A stretch of DNA of 64,000 nucleotides, taken from Acanthochlamys bracteata. Lineage: Eukaryota; Streptophyta; Magnoliopsida; Pandanales; Velloziaceae. The stretch covers positions 5,221,725 to 5,285,724 of the forward strand of contig CM034129.1 in assembly GCA_019914995.1 (NCBI GenBank). Direction: 5' to 3'. Of this stretch, positions 12,801 to 26,172 are shown piece after piece; the first letter of the stretch is position 1; each line of letters opens with the position of its first letter. A program made the position numbers and the translations under genes. Under the pieces are notes generated by a model. That model made no database searches and was not told the DNA's origin. It saw nothing but the letters and a program-made list of their open reading frames with translations.

Positions 12801-15800
12801 ATAGGATCTTACAAAACAAATTATGACCATGAATAGTCACTGAAATTTCATTCTCTACCCTACCAATTGGGGATTATAGCTATGAAAAGATCTCCAATTT
12901 GAAAAGAATCATGATTCTTACGTTAATCATTATAAGATTGCAAAGTAAACAAGGATTAAACTTAATCACATTTTGACAATACCACTGCATAGCATAGCAA
13001 ACACATTTACTACAAAAACTTAAGATTGGAGCAGAATAAGAAATACAGATTCAAATATCTGAAGGATATTTATATGACAAGGACTATAGGCTTATAAGAA
13101 ATTATGCACTTTTGTTTCAGAATAAGTTCTGAATCAGATAAGTCAGTCTCTGTGTATTCTTCCACACAGCCAGTCCCAAGCCAGTAAAGGAAGTGGTTAC
13201 AATTAGGTTGGCAACCGCTAGCAAATCTTGTCCAATCTTTATGATGTGGATTCTTTGCAAAAGGATCCATGTAGGCAAACACATTTAGTGCAATAGGCCT
13301 TCTTTGAAGGAAGTTCTGACTCAGATGAAACTCGATCAACCATCTTCCTATATTATCATTTTGTGAGAGCAGTTATTGAATATCTCCAAATTCACGAATA
13401 TCATCTAACATGCTGCACCGATAAACTAAGAGGGTCCATCCACCAAACAATCAAGACAAATCAGAGCATATTGCAGGCACTAAATGCTTATGTAACTAAG
13501 ATTATCAAAGTACTGATAGGATCATAGTAGCATCTAACATGCTGCACCGATAAACTAAGAGGGTCCACTCCACCAAACAATCAAGACAAATCAGAGCATA
13601 TTGCAGGCACCAAATGCTTATGTAACTAAGATTATCAAAGTACTGATAAGATCATAGTAGCATTGAGATTGTCTAAGCTTTATCAGGAAATTCAACTCTT
13701 GTTCCTTTTCTTTTTCTTTATATCTTGGTGAGTCCTTCCATTTATGTTCTACATACATGGGCAGTAACAAACTAAAGGCTCTTTAAGTACAACAATCCAC
13801 CACATACAATTCAGTACCTCCAGACAGGGAATAAAAGATGTACAACACCTAAAATCAGCGTTGCTCACATGAGCTTCAAGATATATAAAAAATAGCAAAC
13901 TAGAGATTGAACGAGTAGGATGCACCTTCAGAATCTGGAATAACAGGAACAGCGTTCGCATTTGTGCTTCGGCACATATCTTCAATCTACAACAGCAAAC
14001 CAATTGGACAACATGCCAAATATGGAATAGAAAAAAGGGCATTGATGTCAACAGCTAATTAGGCACTGCTTTTCATCAAAGATCTGTACCTGCCGCCACA
14101 CTTCTTCATTTGGTGCGTTTTTATCAGCAAGCATTATACCACGTGGCTTCCTCTTTCGCTCATCAGCCACCTTTTGCCAGTATCTTCCTATAAAGTTGCT
14201 CATACAATAAATGACAGGTAATAGCATCATAGGAAAAAACAGGATATGCACACATCATAGGACAAAACAGGATATGCACAATTCAAATTCACTCTCAGTC
14301 AATCTTTACATTAGGTGAATGATTCTAGCAATGATCAATCTTTTGCATTTGGCAAGAATCCATTGATCCTTGCACTTTGTCATGCAAGCTAGTTGATTAT
14401 ATCTAGTTACAACTTGTTCCATTATTTACAGATGACAGTTTACACAGCAACTTAGATTACTGTGACCGCGATTTGTATTTCAAACAAAATGGTAATTCTC
14501 ACTAGTTCTAGTGTACACTCACAAAGTCACAATCGTATCATTTTACTAGACAGATTACGCACGTGATACGCTAGGGGCATCACAAGAGGTCACAGCAGAG
14601 AAGATGCTTAGAGTGCCTTAGTTTACACTAAACCTAGGATTCACGTGAATGCCTCGCGAAGCATGCTCTTCAGCACAACAAACCATGGATAACATATATG
14701 CTTGTCCTAAATTATAAACCCATTAGAGGCACTTGGCTGACACTACACAAACTTTCCTTCGCATACTAGTTTCTATCCTACTTTTAGCAAATCTTACTCC
14801 AAAGAATTTGGTGGTTGTTTAAAACCTAACATGACCAAGAGGGCAAGAGGAAAGAATTTATTGCTTCATAACAAGATGAAAACAATAGGCATGTGTATCA
14901 GCGGTTTCTACCAAACTAATAATACAAAGCTATTATACTAACTCAGTATTGGATTTTTTAAAGTCAGAGATGACCTTGAAATATAAGTCTGCAGAGAGAG
15001 CAGAATTTCACAGATGAATAATGACGAAGGCCATATTTAGAAGCTTATTATTGGCTTGCTACTATGTGCCAAGACAAAAAAAGGAACACTTACGAGATCA
15101 GAATACCATTATCATATCATACCCCAAGATAAAGCAAGAGATCAGAATACCATTACCAAAGGTGACGAACCTTTAATGAGATCGCCCATAAGGCTATGCA
15201 CAGGGCGGTCATCTCCTAGTCCCCCAGGTGTGTTCAGAATTTCTTTACACAAAGCTGACTTGGCACACCCAGGTATCCCTGATAGAATGAAAAAAGGCCA
15301 ACAAAAACATTATGTCTACTATAAGTTGCCTGCCAAACTGGCCCAAAGGCAAAACTAAATAACAATTCATGCTCCAAAATAAAAAAGAAAAGTACAAGTA
15401 GTGTTAAGAACTATAAATCATTAATGACAAAAAGAGAGAAAATTGCTACACACAAAGACTAACTCAAATAATTCGTGGAGAATGATTGCAAATGCCATAA
15501 CAGTCAAGTACAATAAAGACAATAAAATCATAAACAGAATCATGATCTGCGTGCAAACTCGAATGCAAATCAGCAGAATCTATCTCCAATCCGATTATGC
15601 TGATTAGACTGAGGGTACCAATGGATTGTGTCTAATAAAAAAATAACATAAGCTGGTTTCTTCGAAGGTTTTTGTCCCTCATTAACAATAAACTAATAGA
15701 TAAATGCAGCAACTGAGAATATAACTCATTAAAGATTTTTTATTTTACCTGGAAAAAATACAATAAGACCTTCCTCCTTAGGAACAGAATCCACCCGTGT

Positions 15801-18800
15801 AGGACTAGAAGGTGCTACCTCGCGTTCAGGAAGAAGATCACCTTCTTCATCCATGCCACCCTCAACAATAGCTAAGAAATTTTCAGTCCTAACTAAGTTA
15901 CCAGCAGATCCAATTAAAGCTTGGTTCTCCAAGCTTCGCTTAGCATATTGCTCGAGAAAAGGCTCTGCTTCTGAAAGGTAAGTGGATGACGACAACTGTT
16001 TGTTTCCACATTTTCGACGAATATAAACAGCCCTGCAACAAAAGGGTAATCAACATAAAACCAAGGACCTAGACAAAAACTAGCGGGAAAATAAACGATT
16101 ATAACAACAGAGAATGCGCATATCAAATAAGATATATGTAGACACTACCATTCATCAAGCAATTTGCTGAGCTGCTTTTGTTTAGTAGAAGACGTTCCCC
16201 AATTTTTCATTTGCCTATGGACAAAAGTGAACATATCACTCTCACAAAAATCCACACAAAGAAGACAGGTGAGACATCAAAGCACATCTGCTCCTAACTT
16301 AAAAGGTATCAGATAGTAAAATTGTTATTAATACCTCAGATAATATGTTTTGTAAGCTGATGGCCCATCTTTGAAGAGTATGGACAAGCCATTACGAATC
16401 AAAAAAGTCCTTAACTGCAAGAACAACATTCTAAGTTAGACTAATAGATGTGGACAAGAGAGGAGAGGACAAGAAAAGAAATAAAGGACGCAGAAAGTGA
16501 CATGAGGAATAAATGGCTGCATAGGATACAAGCATTGAGGAAAGCTTAAGGGAAAGGTCACAGTCCTATTTCTTAGAATTTCACCTTCTTTCAGGAATTA
16601 GCTAGAGTACATTAGGTCAAACTTTTAACTACTTCCTTTCCAAATCTTGGATCCACACCTTACTGGATATATCACTAAAGATGGGTACTAATGATACACA
16701 GCATGCAACCCCTCTGTCACATAAGAACACAAAATGACGGCATTGACGTCCAACATTATGTTTCTAAAAAAAAAAATAAGGTTTATGATGCAGCCATCTG
16801 TACCTTATAAGTCAGAAATTTTAACTTAATCATCAGATTTGCATCCTCATCTGCCAGACCATCCGTAGTTGTAGAACTAGTATTATCATTCGTGTTCTTC
16901 AATAGGTTATTGCTGTCCTTTGCCAGCTCAGCAGCCTTATCCTTGTGTACTTTGAATAGATTTATATCAACAAAGAATCCTAGCAACAAAAGGCAACAAT
17001 AACAGTCATTTCCTAAAAGTAAGAAACTTCACCAAAACGAGTTGCCAGGGCAAATAAAGAGGAATAGTAAGTAAATGAACATGCGACAAAATTGGCTAAC
17101 CTCTGTACAATGGCCATAATCCTTTGTTCCGCCTGCAAAATGTGAGTAAAGTGAATCTCTGTTTCCAACAAAAGGTACAAATAAACCACCAAGTAATCCA
17201 CTTCTATTGAACAAACCTCATTTCTTGCTGATACCGCCGGAAAACTGAATCACTATGAACATGTATAACCATCTTAAAGTAAAGATTGTTAGTGGACTCA
17301 GAATCCCGTTTGTGGTAGTTATGGTAACATTTAAAAGCTGCTGGAAAATGTCTTTGTCTCATCAGCCTGATCATTTCCTGCTCCAGTTTGGAACCAGTCA
17401 AATAGACAAGCACCACAAAAACCAATTAATAAGCACTGTAGCAAGAAAAATTAACAAAGATACAGTAAGGAAGAGGATTGCACACTTCACCTACATGCTA
17501 GTTTCCATAACAAAAATTTTGTCATGAACATGCAATTGTCAGCGCTTAGTCTAAAGCTTCAAACAGAAACTACAAAATTAACCATACAGGGACAAGAACA
17601 TTTGTGTGAACCTAATAACTTAGATAAAAATGTCTTAGCAGATTAAGTTCACAAGGTGATTTAATCTCATATAATATTCAGTCACCAGATATACATATTA
17701 TCGAGGATGAAAGCATAGCCTGTGTCTTACCTGCAACTTGATGGTAGAGAAATCAGCTGGATGGGCTTGTAAGAATTTTGAAAGAACCGAACGATCAGCA
17801 TTTCGAGAGTGGAGACTACTATTTCCATCTCCAAACCAATCTGATAAGTCTGGACACATTGAAGTCCCGACTTGTTGCAGTAGGCCCTTTATTTGCTACA
17901 TGTTTCAACAATACAACACTATTATTGTGAAGTACAGAACGATGCATCATGAACACTCTAAACTATGACCAAAAAGATGTCCCAGACAACAGAAAAAATT
18001 ACCTCCTTTTCATCTGATCTATTAGCAGCACATATTTCACGCAAGCTTGGCCCCAAGTCACAGCCAACTGAGGTACAAAAGCAACTTGTAGTCAAAGTTT
18101 TAGGAAAGATAAAATGTGACTAGAAACTGCATCTTGCAAACTGATTGAATATAATGGATAATATGAGGCAGAAGTACTTATCCAAAGCATTAATCTCAAA
18201 GTGTATATAGGAGTACCGCATAGCCTTCCAAAGTGGGTGGCTCACATATTTCAAGAATGACATTTGCATCTAAATATGAACTTCATACCTAAAAGTAGAA
18301 TAAATAGATTTCTAATCTGATGCTACTTGCATAAAATTTTGATTAAAATATACTTTGCAGAAACTTGATAGGAAATAGACAAGGATTAGAAACCCAGAAA
18401 TCAAACACATAGACAGTGAATAACAATAAACTTAGAACTCTGGGATCTGCAAGTCAAATGCAGTTCCAAACAACAAAACAAAACCCACAGCTGCCAGATT
18501 TTCATCTGTTTACAGAAGCAATCATATAACATTGCATATGAAAGTATTGCATCTTACTATGGACTAGGATCTAGAAACATAATGATCACATATCCTGGCT
18601 CCTGTTTGAACCCAACAACTAATATTGGTGTAACTCAGTAGGGTTTTTGAATAGAAAACAACCATGTAATCACAACTACATTATTACCTGCGTCGATAGC
18701 AAAATAATCATTCTACCATGACTATTATCTATCAACTAAATTACTTTTTAAGGAACCTTGATAAAGACCTCAAGTTTGACAATAGACGAATAAAACGATG

Positions 18801-21800
18801 AACACATGCAAAGTATTTCAAATCATATTAAAGCAACAAGGCCGTGGGTGCAAACATTGCATGCCTCTATTTAAAGAAACTTGCATTTTCAGAGAGACAA
18901 TTATATAGATAGCCAGTGTAATGTTTCAAATGATAGAAATCTGCTCAACTGGCTCAGCAAATTCAGGAATACTGCCTAAACACGATATGAAATCATCACT
19001 ACAACATGCACTTCATAGAACACATTATGCAAGAAACTAATACCAAAAATCCAACAAATTCAGGAATACACTCTCAACCACAACGCAAAATAACCTCTAC
19101 GATAAACCCTAATAAAGTACCTAATGACGAAAACATCAGAAATCGACAAAAGCAGATAAATTATTGTACTTAAACAGTCAAGTTCTGGTAGCTTCAACTC
19201 TTAGCAGGTTGCTTCTAATGTCCTTTTTTCACCTTTTCATGGATTTCTTGCAATTTTTATGCAGAAAATCTCAAAGATAATTCTTTTAGGAAATCGTATA
19301 TATATGAATAGAAAGCACATCACAACGGCATAACAAAATAGGGACTCACCTCCATCAAGGAGTGCAGGTGGGGAATCCTTCAAAACTTTCTCCATATGTT
19401 TGGTGCTATCTGCGCTGACAATACGAGCAACCAAACCTTCAAGTATCTCACCCTGCACTTTTATGTGATCCTTTGATCCTATAAAGCAACAACAACACCA
19501 TCATGTTCCTATCCTACAAATATCAGGAGCACAATTGGATAGTGGTTTCCATAAATCTAAATTATCTCTACGAGGACAAAGTCCCAACTTATTCTAGACC
19601 TTTGGTAAATTCACTTTTTGGTCTCTATAATTGAGGCTGTGTATTTAATCCTTGACACCATTGCATATGGTTTTTCTGCTCCTGGTGTAGACCTAGAAAT
19701 CTCTATTGTATCCTATCCCCTTAAAAAGTCTTATTTGTAAATCTGCTCCACAGCTGGAAATTTGAAAAGAGGAGGCTGGAAATCGCATAGCATTCCTATA
19801 TAAGGTTGTATAATGGTGAGGACTACGTAGATTAATATTAAAAGGTCATCGATGGTCCCTCAGTAGCACTACAAACAGTTTATGCATCATAATGGTCCCT
19901 CCCAATATCTTAAAATACTGTAAGAGTACAGAAGAAGATAGCTTAGAAACTTAAGTTTTCACTACATAGGAAAAACATTTTGTATTAAGGTCATCAACTA
20001 TCACAAGATTAGAAAATAGCTTTCATAAATTCAGGAGCTGAAGTAAACATTTAAGAAAGGACGCGTCCATAGATATTTACCTACAATCTAACTCAAAATC
20101 AACTAACATTAGCATTTACAACATTGTAAATGACACGCAACCACATGAACAAGAACAACCAAGCTTCATCCTTGTCAAATGCCAGAAGCAAGGTACAATA
20201 GCACGCTATTGTGCTCCAGACACATCTGTGTTCCAAACCCATCTTTTCTAGAGAGATCATACTATTTCAATACTCTAAGAATAAAATGGAAAATATCTGA
20301 AAAGATCTCATTGTTGGGATCGGTAAATATATGCCTTTTAACAGAAAGGATTATGCAAAGTACAAGTAGCAAAGCCACAAAGTTTTGTATCTGTACAAAT
20401 TAAGAATGCAAAGATGCAAAATGTTGGAGTTTTTAGAAACCTGGAACAGATATATCAGCAACATCATCAAGAGCCTTGCATACAGGCGTTGCCGTCCCTT
20501 CTTCACATAATGCGTCATATGCAGCAAAAAACGAAGTCACCGATTTCCTTGAAGAGCAAGACGCCAGAAATATCAGAAATAGTACAACATAAGAATGCGC
20601 TCCTTGTCAGTAGAAAAGGTTGAAAGGTAATGTATGCATCACACAACAATTCCAGTTATATTGTACACTATAACAACCCTTTCAAACAAACGCACAGCAA
20701 ATACATACATAACCTGACAGTGAAGAAGTTATATAAAAGTTTACCAAATACTGTGAATAGCTCTTGCTCAAGATAAACTGCTCTAACGCAGTAATAGTGC
20801 AAAGTAACTACAATGACCTCACAGTGTATCACATGAATTGCAATCTGAAACATTTGAGGAATTTTTAATTGTATTATTATTACATAAATATCCATTTCTA
20901 AAATTGAAATGATAGTATTCAATCATCAATGGCACCTATCATCAAAGGCAATTTACTCTCTTTAATGTACATGAGATAAGGTCGGCTGACAACATACAGG
21001 GCATATTAACACAGAAGTTTATCCTGTCCTGTTGATATTACTTTATTTATTTAGCAACATAAGGATCCCCATTACTATGTATATAAAAAGTAACCATCAG
21101 ATAGTGGCAAGTTGCGAAAAGAAATCATACGAGTATACCAAATGCAAACTAGTAAATACTACTCCATATTTGATTACCTGAAGGACTGTCCAGAAGATAC
21201 AAATAACAAAATGTGAGATACTAACCTCAGAATAGGCAAGTATTGTATTGTCCAAAGGAAACTAAGCATATATAAATGAAAAATGAAAAAACAAGTGCCT
21301 CACCTTGTGGAGAACAACCAGACATGATTTGTTGGAAGGCGCCACTTCCTACAGAATGTAATCAGATCAGGAGTAGAATAAAATTTTGGTTTACCATTGC
21401 CTAATTCAGTAACAGCTGTCACAACGACTGCCAAGAAAATATAGCAAAATTAGATCATATTATAAAAGAAAGGTCTGCAGATATAAATATCCTATCACAC
21501 ATTCTGATGAGAGTCAGGCATACAACCTTTTAGATTGCAGTACTAAAATGAAAAACCAAACATAGCACTAGTGCACCTTAGCTGACCAACAAGGTTAAAT
21601 CTTTCATCTCTGCTTTCTTTGGACTAAACCCTTGGAACTTAAGACCCAGAGGAGTCATATAAGAACATGTCCAGATTCAATATCATCTACAGAATGCAAA
21701 CACGGTTGATGTTTAATGCCAAAAGATTGTAGCTCCTACGATAATGTGCTTATTCACCTTCTCAATTCAGGCTGCATAATTTGATCAATTAGTACAGTCT

Positions 21801-23042
21801 ATGGTAAAGATACAAAAGCGACATCAGGTATTTGATTAGGTCCTTATGAAATGATAGTTAAAGATAACTAAATAGAACCATGAAACTTTTGATCTAATTA
21901 GAGGGGCAAATGACTGTGGATAAAGCTGGTTTATATTTTCAAGAGGGCAATAACTGCACTAACATGCACCCAACCAGCACGATGTGCATGTATGAAAATT
22001 TCAGGGTTTGCTAGGTTCCAAATGATGTATCTTACTAGTTTAATATTCTTATTCAAACATCTTCATGGCTCACAAGAAGTAACCTGGATCAAATCCCACA
22101 TACCATAATCATCAATTGGCCGCTGCCCATGGTCTCCTAGAACAGCAGTGACTAATTCCATAGAGATGCACATGCGATTTTTCTATAATCATTAGGCGTG
22201 AGAGTTAGTAGACTTATCTATAAGTCACAACAAAATCAACTATAAATTAAAGAGCAGTGTCCAAAATTACCTCAAGGTAATCGTTGAACTCTGCTTGTAC
22301 TTTTCCTGCTTGCAAACCCCAGGCTTCACGAAACATGCGACCAAGAACAAAGACACCAACTGCTGTATATCTGCATGGCAAAGTCTTTTTTAAATTAGGC
22401 ATATGCATAGGCATTGCAAAAATAGCTGCAAAATAACATTCCACAAACAAAATTGAACTCACATGTTACCAAAACTGTTTTTGGCATATGCGCCACCCTC
22501 ATGGCCTGCATACATGAATAGTGAGCCAGAATGCTTCAGAGAGACCTGCGACATTGCAGCATAGGCATTACCTAATCAGTAAATGAAGATTTCCACACCT
22601 CAACTACTATCGCCAGTTTGAATGCCATATGTTGCGGTATACAGATCACTCCATTGCAACAGCAAGTGCATTAAGATGCAATAAAACCCTCTTTTGAGTA
22701 CAAACTGAAAGTTGTACCTCTAATGTAGCTAATCCATGAGCTACCATCTCAATCATCCTCGTCCTGATCTGCCATTAGCAAGAGTTACAAATCAATTGTC
22801 TTGATATAGCCAATGAATGGATTGCAACAGTGTTACCTTCAATGAGAATATGCTAGAAATTCCCACTTCGTCAATAGAGAATAAGATGCTAAAGAAATTT
22901 GCTAGAACGTTACCTATGCTTTAAGCACAATAAAAAAGAACTACGGAAGTCCCACACTTTTGAATCTTGTTATGCAATACATGATCGGCTACAATAAGTG
23001 GTGCCTATCAATATCTTAATGCAGCTACAGAAATCACACAAA

Positions 23043-23111
<69 letters not shown>

Positions 23112-25375
23112 GAAGGGATAGGGGCACTCCAATCCTTTTGCACACTCTACTGCACTCCACGGCCGTTTGTGGCCGTAGAGAACTTCAAATCTAATCTCTA
23201 CCGTTGGATATGAAGAACTATGAATTGTTAACAAATTGACAAAATTTCATCTCGATCGGACTACGAATAGATCTTCATCCGGTCACTTGATAATGATGAC
23301 ACAAATAGTAAAAGTTAACAAAATATATACATCGACGCACATCAGTCCGGCTCCGTCGGTACAAAGCCTTAAAATTGATCTCCATCGATGGATGTAAGAA
23401 CTATAAGTTGAGAATATGTGGACAAAATTTCAGTTCAATTGGATCCCGAATCAACCTTCATCCAGCTTATTGATCATGGTGACATAAATAGAAAAGTTCC
23501 AAAAACATATATATTGTCTTATTTTTATCATCTTGATCAAGAAATCGAATGAAGATTATTTCGTAATTCAATTGAACTGAAATTTTGTCAACATATTCTC
23601 AACTCATAATACTTCATATTCAATGGTGGAGATCACTTTTAGAGCTTTGTATTGACGGAGCCGGACTGATGTGCGTCGATATGCCTCTAAGTAAAATTGA
23701 ATGGTGACATAGTATTATCAATCTCATAGCCATTGACACAAACGAGATGAGTGTTTTGAGAAAGCACAAGAAATCCAAAAAGAACATATGCGACATAAGC
23801 ATCTTTTAATCCCTCAATGATAGTTATGTTAGGAAAGTCGACCTACAGTCTAAAACCAATTTCAATAGGAATAGAGACGCAAGAACTTATATAGCAGTTC
23901 AAGATTTCCTAATTATCAAATGCTAGAGGAAAAGACGGATCTAAAGTACAGCACAACACAAATCTAAATATATTGGCTCTCATACCATGTTAGAAAACTT
24001 CTACACCAGTAGCCTCAAACCAATTGGAGATAGCAACAGCAAGCAATGATTTTGTATAGCAAGACAGTATTTCACAATTATCAAATTTGGACTATTCTCT
24101 CAGTACTTCAAAGCTCTTGTTGGGACAACAATTCATTCTCTTGACAATTTCACCTTCAAAGCAGATTGTTTCATGTTTATATCTTTCCTACATAAACATT
24201 TACATCCTCACCTTGCATCCTTTACTTGTAAACTGTAGTTGCATGATAGCAACTTATAAAAGAAAATGTCAACATCGAACCCCTCATAGTACTTCTGAGT
24301 CTGAAAATTTGCTACAATGCTTATCTCCATGACTCCCAGCCAATTACCATTTTAAAAATGAATGCCAAACAACATGCTTAAGGATTGTGAGATTAAGCAA
24401 CTTCACAAATCGTCTCAGACTTCCCAGTCCCATATCAGGGTAAAACTCTAACCTAATAGTCCTAGTAGTTTCTTTAGATGTCTCACATCAAAACTGAAGT
24501 CTTGAAATATTAAATTTCATAGCTAAAGTACTTGATTCCAAACTTGAAGGCAAAGCTGACCAAGTCAACCTCACAGTTCTAGACAGCCTCTCTAATGTCA
24601 AAGATGAAACTACAGCACACGTAATTACACGTAAATAGTAGAAAGTCTAACTTCATCTCTTAACAGATAAATCTCAAATTACACTACTTGCAAATCAATA
24701 TCCACAATATCATTCCCAATGTATAAAGAGCTTTTCAAATGTCCAACAATAACAAACGAAAACAAAACTAGCATTTCATGAGAACCAAAAGTTTGCAATG
24801 TACCTCCTGGTCAGACTTCTCATTCTCAAACTTAGGGTAGAATGTGGCTCTGATCTCAGCACGAGAAAAAGTATCGTTGTCCACATTGAAGTCTGTGCCC
24901 ACTGGTTCTTTAAACAACTTCTTCAATTCTCCAACCCCAACTGCCTCCTTCTGTGGCACCAGAACAGCTGGCTCAGTTGCAACAGCAGCAGTAGCAGCAG
25001 CAACAACAGGTTGAGCTTCAGTCGTGGCAGCATCTGTCACATAACTCTTTGGACTCCAAACCTTGTTTCCTCGATCAATTCGTGCCACTGGCGATGTCGA
25101 CCGGCGAGCAGTCTTCAAAATATTCAACTGAGCAAGGTCAGCAGCAACGGCATCAACCGGTCTAGCGGCAGCGTGGTGCTGCCTTGCTTGCTGTCTCCGC
25201 TGCCGCCTTTGAATTTGTTGCTGCTCTTGATCCCTTGCCGGAGCCTTTCCCTAACAAACACAAAAACAAAAAAAAACCAACAACAACAACAAGAGAAGTT
25301 GTGTGATTACCATTCAGAAGTGGTAAATTGGATTGAAATGTTGATTGATCTGGTTACCTTGCGATTACGAGGCAT
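9842..25375 (-). CDS. RNL: Plant tRNA ligase (RNL), complete, 27 exons, 1131 aa
   Basis: This enzyme joins tRNA halves after intron removal and, in plants, splices bZIP60 mRNA in the unfolded-protein response. Exons (minus): 25358-25375, 24804-25250, 22718-22768, 22463-22545, 22271-22370, 22104-22182, 21304-21427, 20441-20547, 19350-19478, 18003-18067, 17731-17895, 17217-17377, 17101-17132, 16804-16979, 16335-16414, 16149-16214, 15749-16032, 15171-15278, 14090-14187, 13926-13986, 12655-12731, 12502-12573, 12340-12416, 11668-11748, 10918-11020, 10398-10556, 9842-10234. All introns are GT-AG, and the 3396 coding bases stay in frame. The adenylyltransferase has motif KHSG with nucleotidyl-accepting Lys176. 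The kinase has P-loop GIPGCAKS near 723-730. The cyclic phosphodiesterase has H1026-L-T and H1087-I-T. It is slightly longer than the Arabidopsis protein (about 1104 aa, from memory), through a Gln/Arg-rich N-terminus. The first coding exon is only 18 bases. Confidence 0.96.
13402..13660. repeat. Two-copy direct tandem repeat, about 130 bp, in a tRNA ligase intron
   Basis: A unit beginning CATCTAACATGCTGCACCG at 13402 is repeated from 13531. The copies differ by only a few changes, for example GTCCATCC against GTCCACTCC and GCACTAAATG against GCACCAAATG. The near identity points to a recent local duplication. It lies in the intron between coding exons 20 and 21 and does not touch a splice site. 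Confidence 0.9.
23045..23110. repeat. Compound microsatellite (CT)n(AT)n
   Basis: About 23 CT units run straight into about 10 AT units, inside the second tRNA ligase intron, directly beside the composite element at 23112-23690. Such repeats are length-variable between individuals. Confidence 0.95.
23112..23690. mobile_element. Composite repeat element: two direct units and one inverted unit
   Basis: Unit A (about 23112-23330) and unit B (23331-about 23510) share blocks in the same order: ATGGATGTAAGAACTAT-like, GACAAAATTTCA, CTTCATCC, and TGATGACACAAATAG-like. Unit C (about 23520-23680) is the reverse complement of B. TCGACGCACATCAGTCCGG near 23332 reappears inverted as CCGGACTGATGTGCGTCGA near 23661-23679. 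B and C thus form a hairpin-capable inverted repeat with about 165-base arms. There is no coding frame. It is probably a non-autonomous DNA transposon, family not recognised. It lies in the large intron between coding exons 2 and 3 of the tRNA ligase. Confidence 0.75.
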
Positions 25376-25480
25376 TGGGGAATGAAAGAAACGAGAGAGA
25401 GAAGGAGAAGGAGAGCGGGCGACAGTGGTGGAGGTGGCGCGAGGGAAGAGAAAGAAGTGGAGACGAAGGAGGAGAGCCGG
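25376..25480 (-). promoter_or_regulatory. Pyrimidine-rich 5' leader of the tRNA ligase gene
   Basis: Read on the minus strand, the bases just before the ATG are a long C/T-rich tract (purine-rich GAGAGAGAAGG on the plus strand), as often found in plant 5' UTRs near the start of transcription. The transcription start itself cannot be placed from sequence alone. Confidence 0.45.
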
Positions 25481-26172
25481 CATCTAATTTATAAGGACAA
25501 CCGGAGGAAGCGGGCGTGGGGAAGCACTCGCTCGCTTCGTGTGATTTTCGTTTGTTGTAATGCTGCTTCGAGTGATTGGAGGGAAGACCGAAGACCAGGG
25601 TTTTTTACAGAGGTTCTACAGACTTCTGAATGCAAATTAATTAAGTAATATGAGAGTTAATGGTGTTAACTGGAGACTTTTAAGTTGTAAGTTAGAAGAG
25701 TTAGAAGAGGATATGTCGTTATGCACAAACGATGAAGGTTACCATTCCATATAAAAAAAGTTTATTTTGAGAGTTTCTTTTAATTGATCCAATTCATTTT
25801 CTTCTATCAAAAATTGAATTCGAAATCACATCCTATAACAGAAAAGGTTGTCATCAAATGTCGAAGATATCTAAAAGTATTTTTTGAAAAAAAAAAAAAT
25901 TAGAACAAAAACTACTTTAAAAATACTTTTTATTTTTATTTTATAATAATAATAAATAGATAATAATAAATTTTATTATGTAAAATTTTTATATTTTTAA
26001 TAAATATAAAATAAAAATTAGAAAGAAAAAAATTAGCCAAACAATCCTGTACACAATGATGTACGGACAGCGTTATCCATTACTGTTAAAATATTCTTGT
26101 ATAAAAGAATACGGGAAGTGAAACATAAACTACAGTACTTTCGGTGTAGCAAAGACATGTGAGCTCAACTTA
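25481..26172. other. Upstream region of the tRNA ligase gene
   Basis: The GC content falls to the AT-rich spacer level by about 25620. From about 25863 to 26045 there is a strongly AT-rich block (TATCTAAAAGTATTTTTTG at its left) of the second AT-rich MITE-like family. No gene is seen. Confidence 0.45.

Noticed and set aside
13070-13339. 89-codon minus-strand open frame in a tRNA ligase intron (…VFAYMDPFAKNPHHKDW…)
   Set aside because: It has coding-like composition but no recognisable family, lies inside a well-defined intron and has no matching splice sites. It may be a transposon scrap; not supported as a gene.
24798-25385. 195-codon plus-strand open frame opposite tRNA ligase exon 2
   Set aside because: It is antisense to a strongly conserved coding exon and contains no known domain; it is open because of the codon bias of the real gene.
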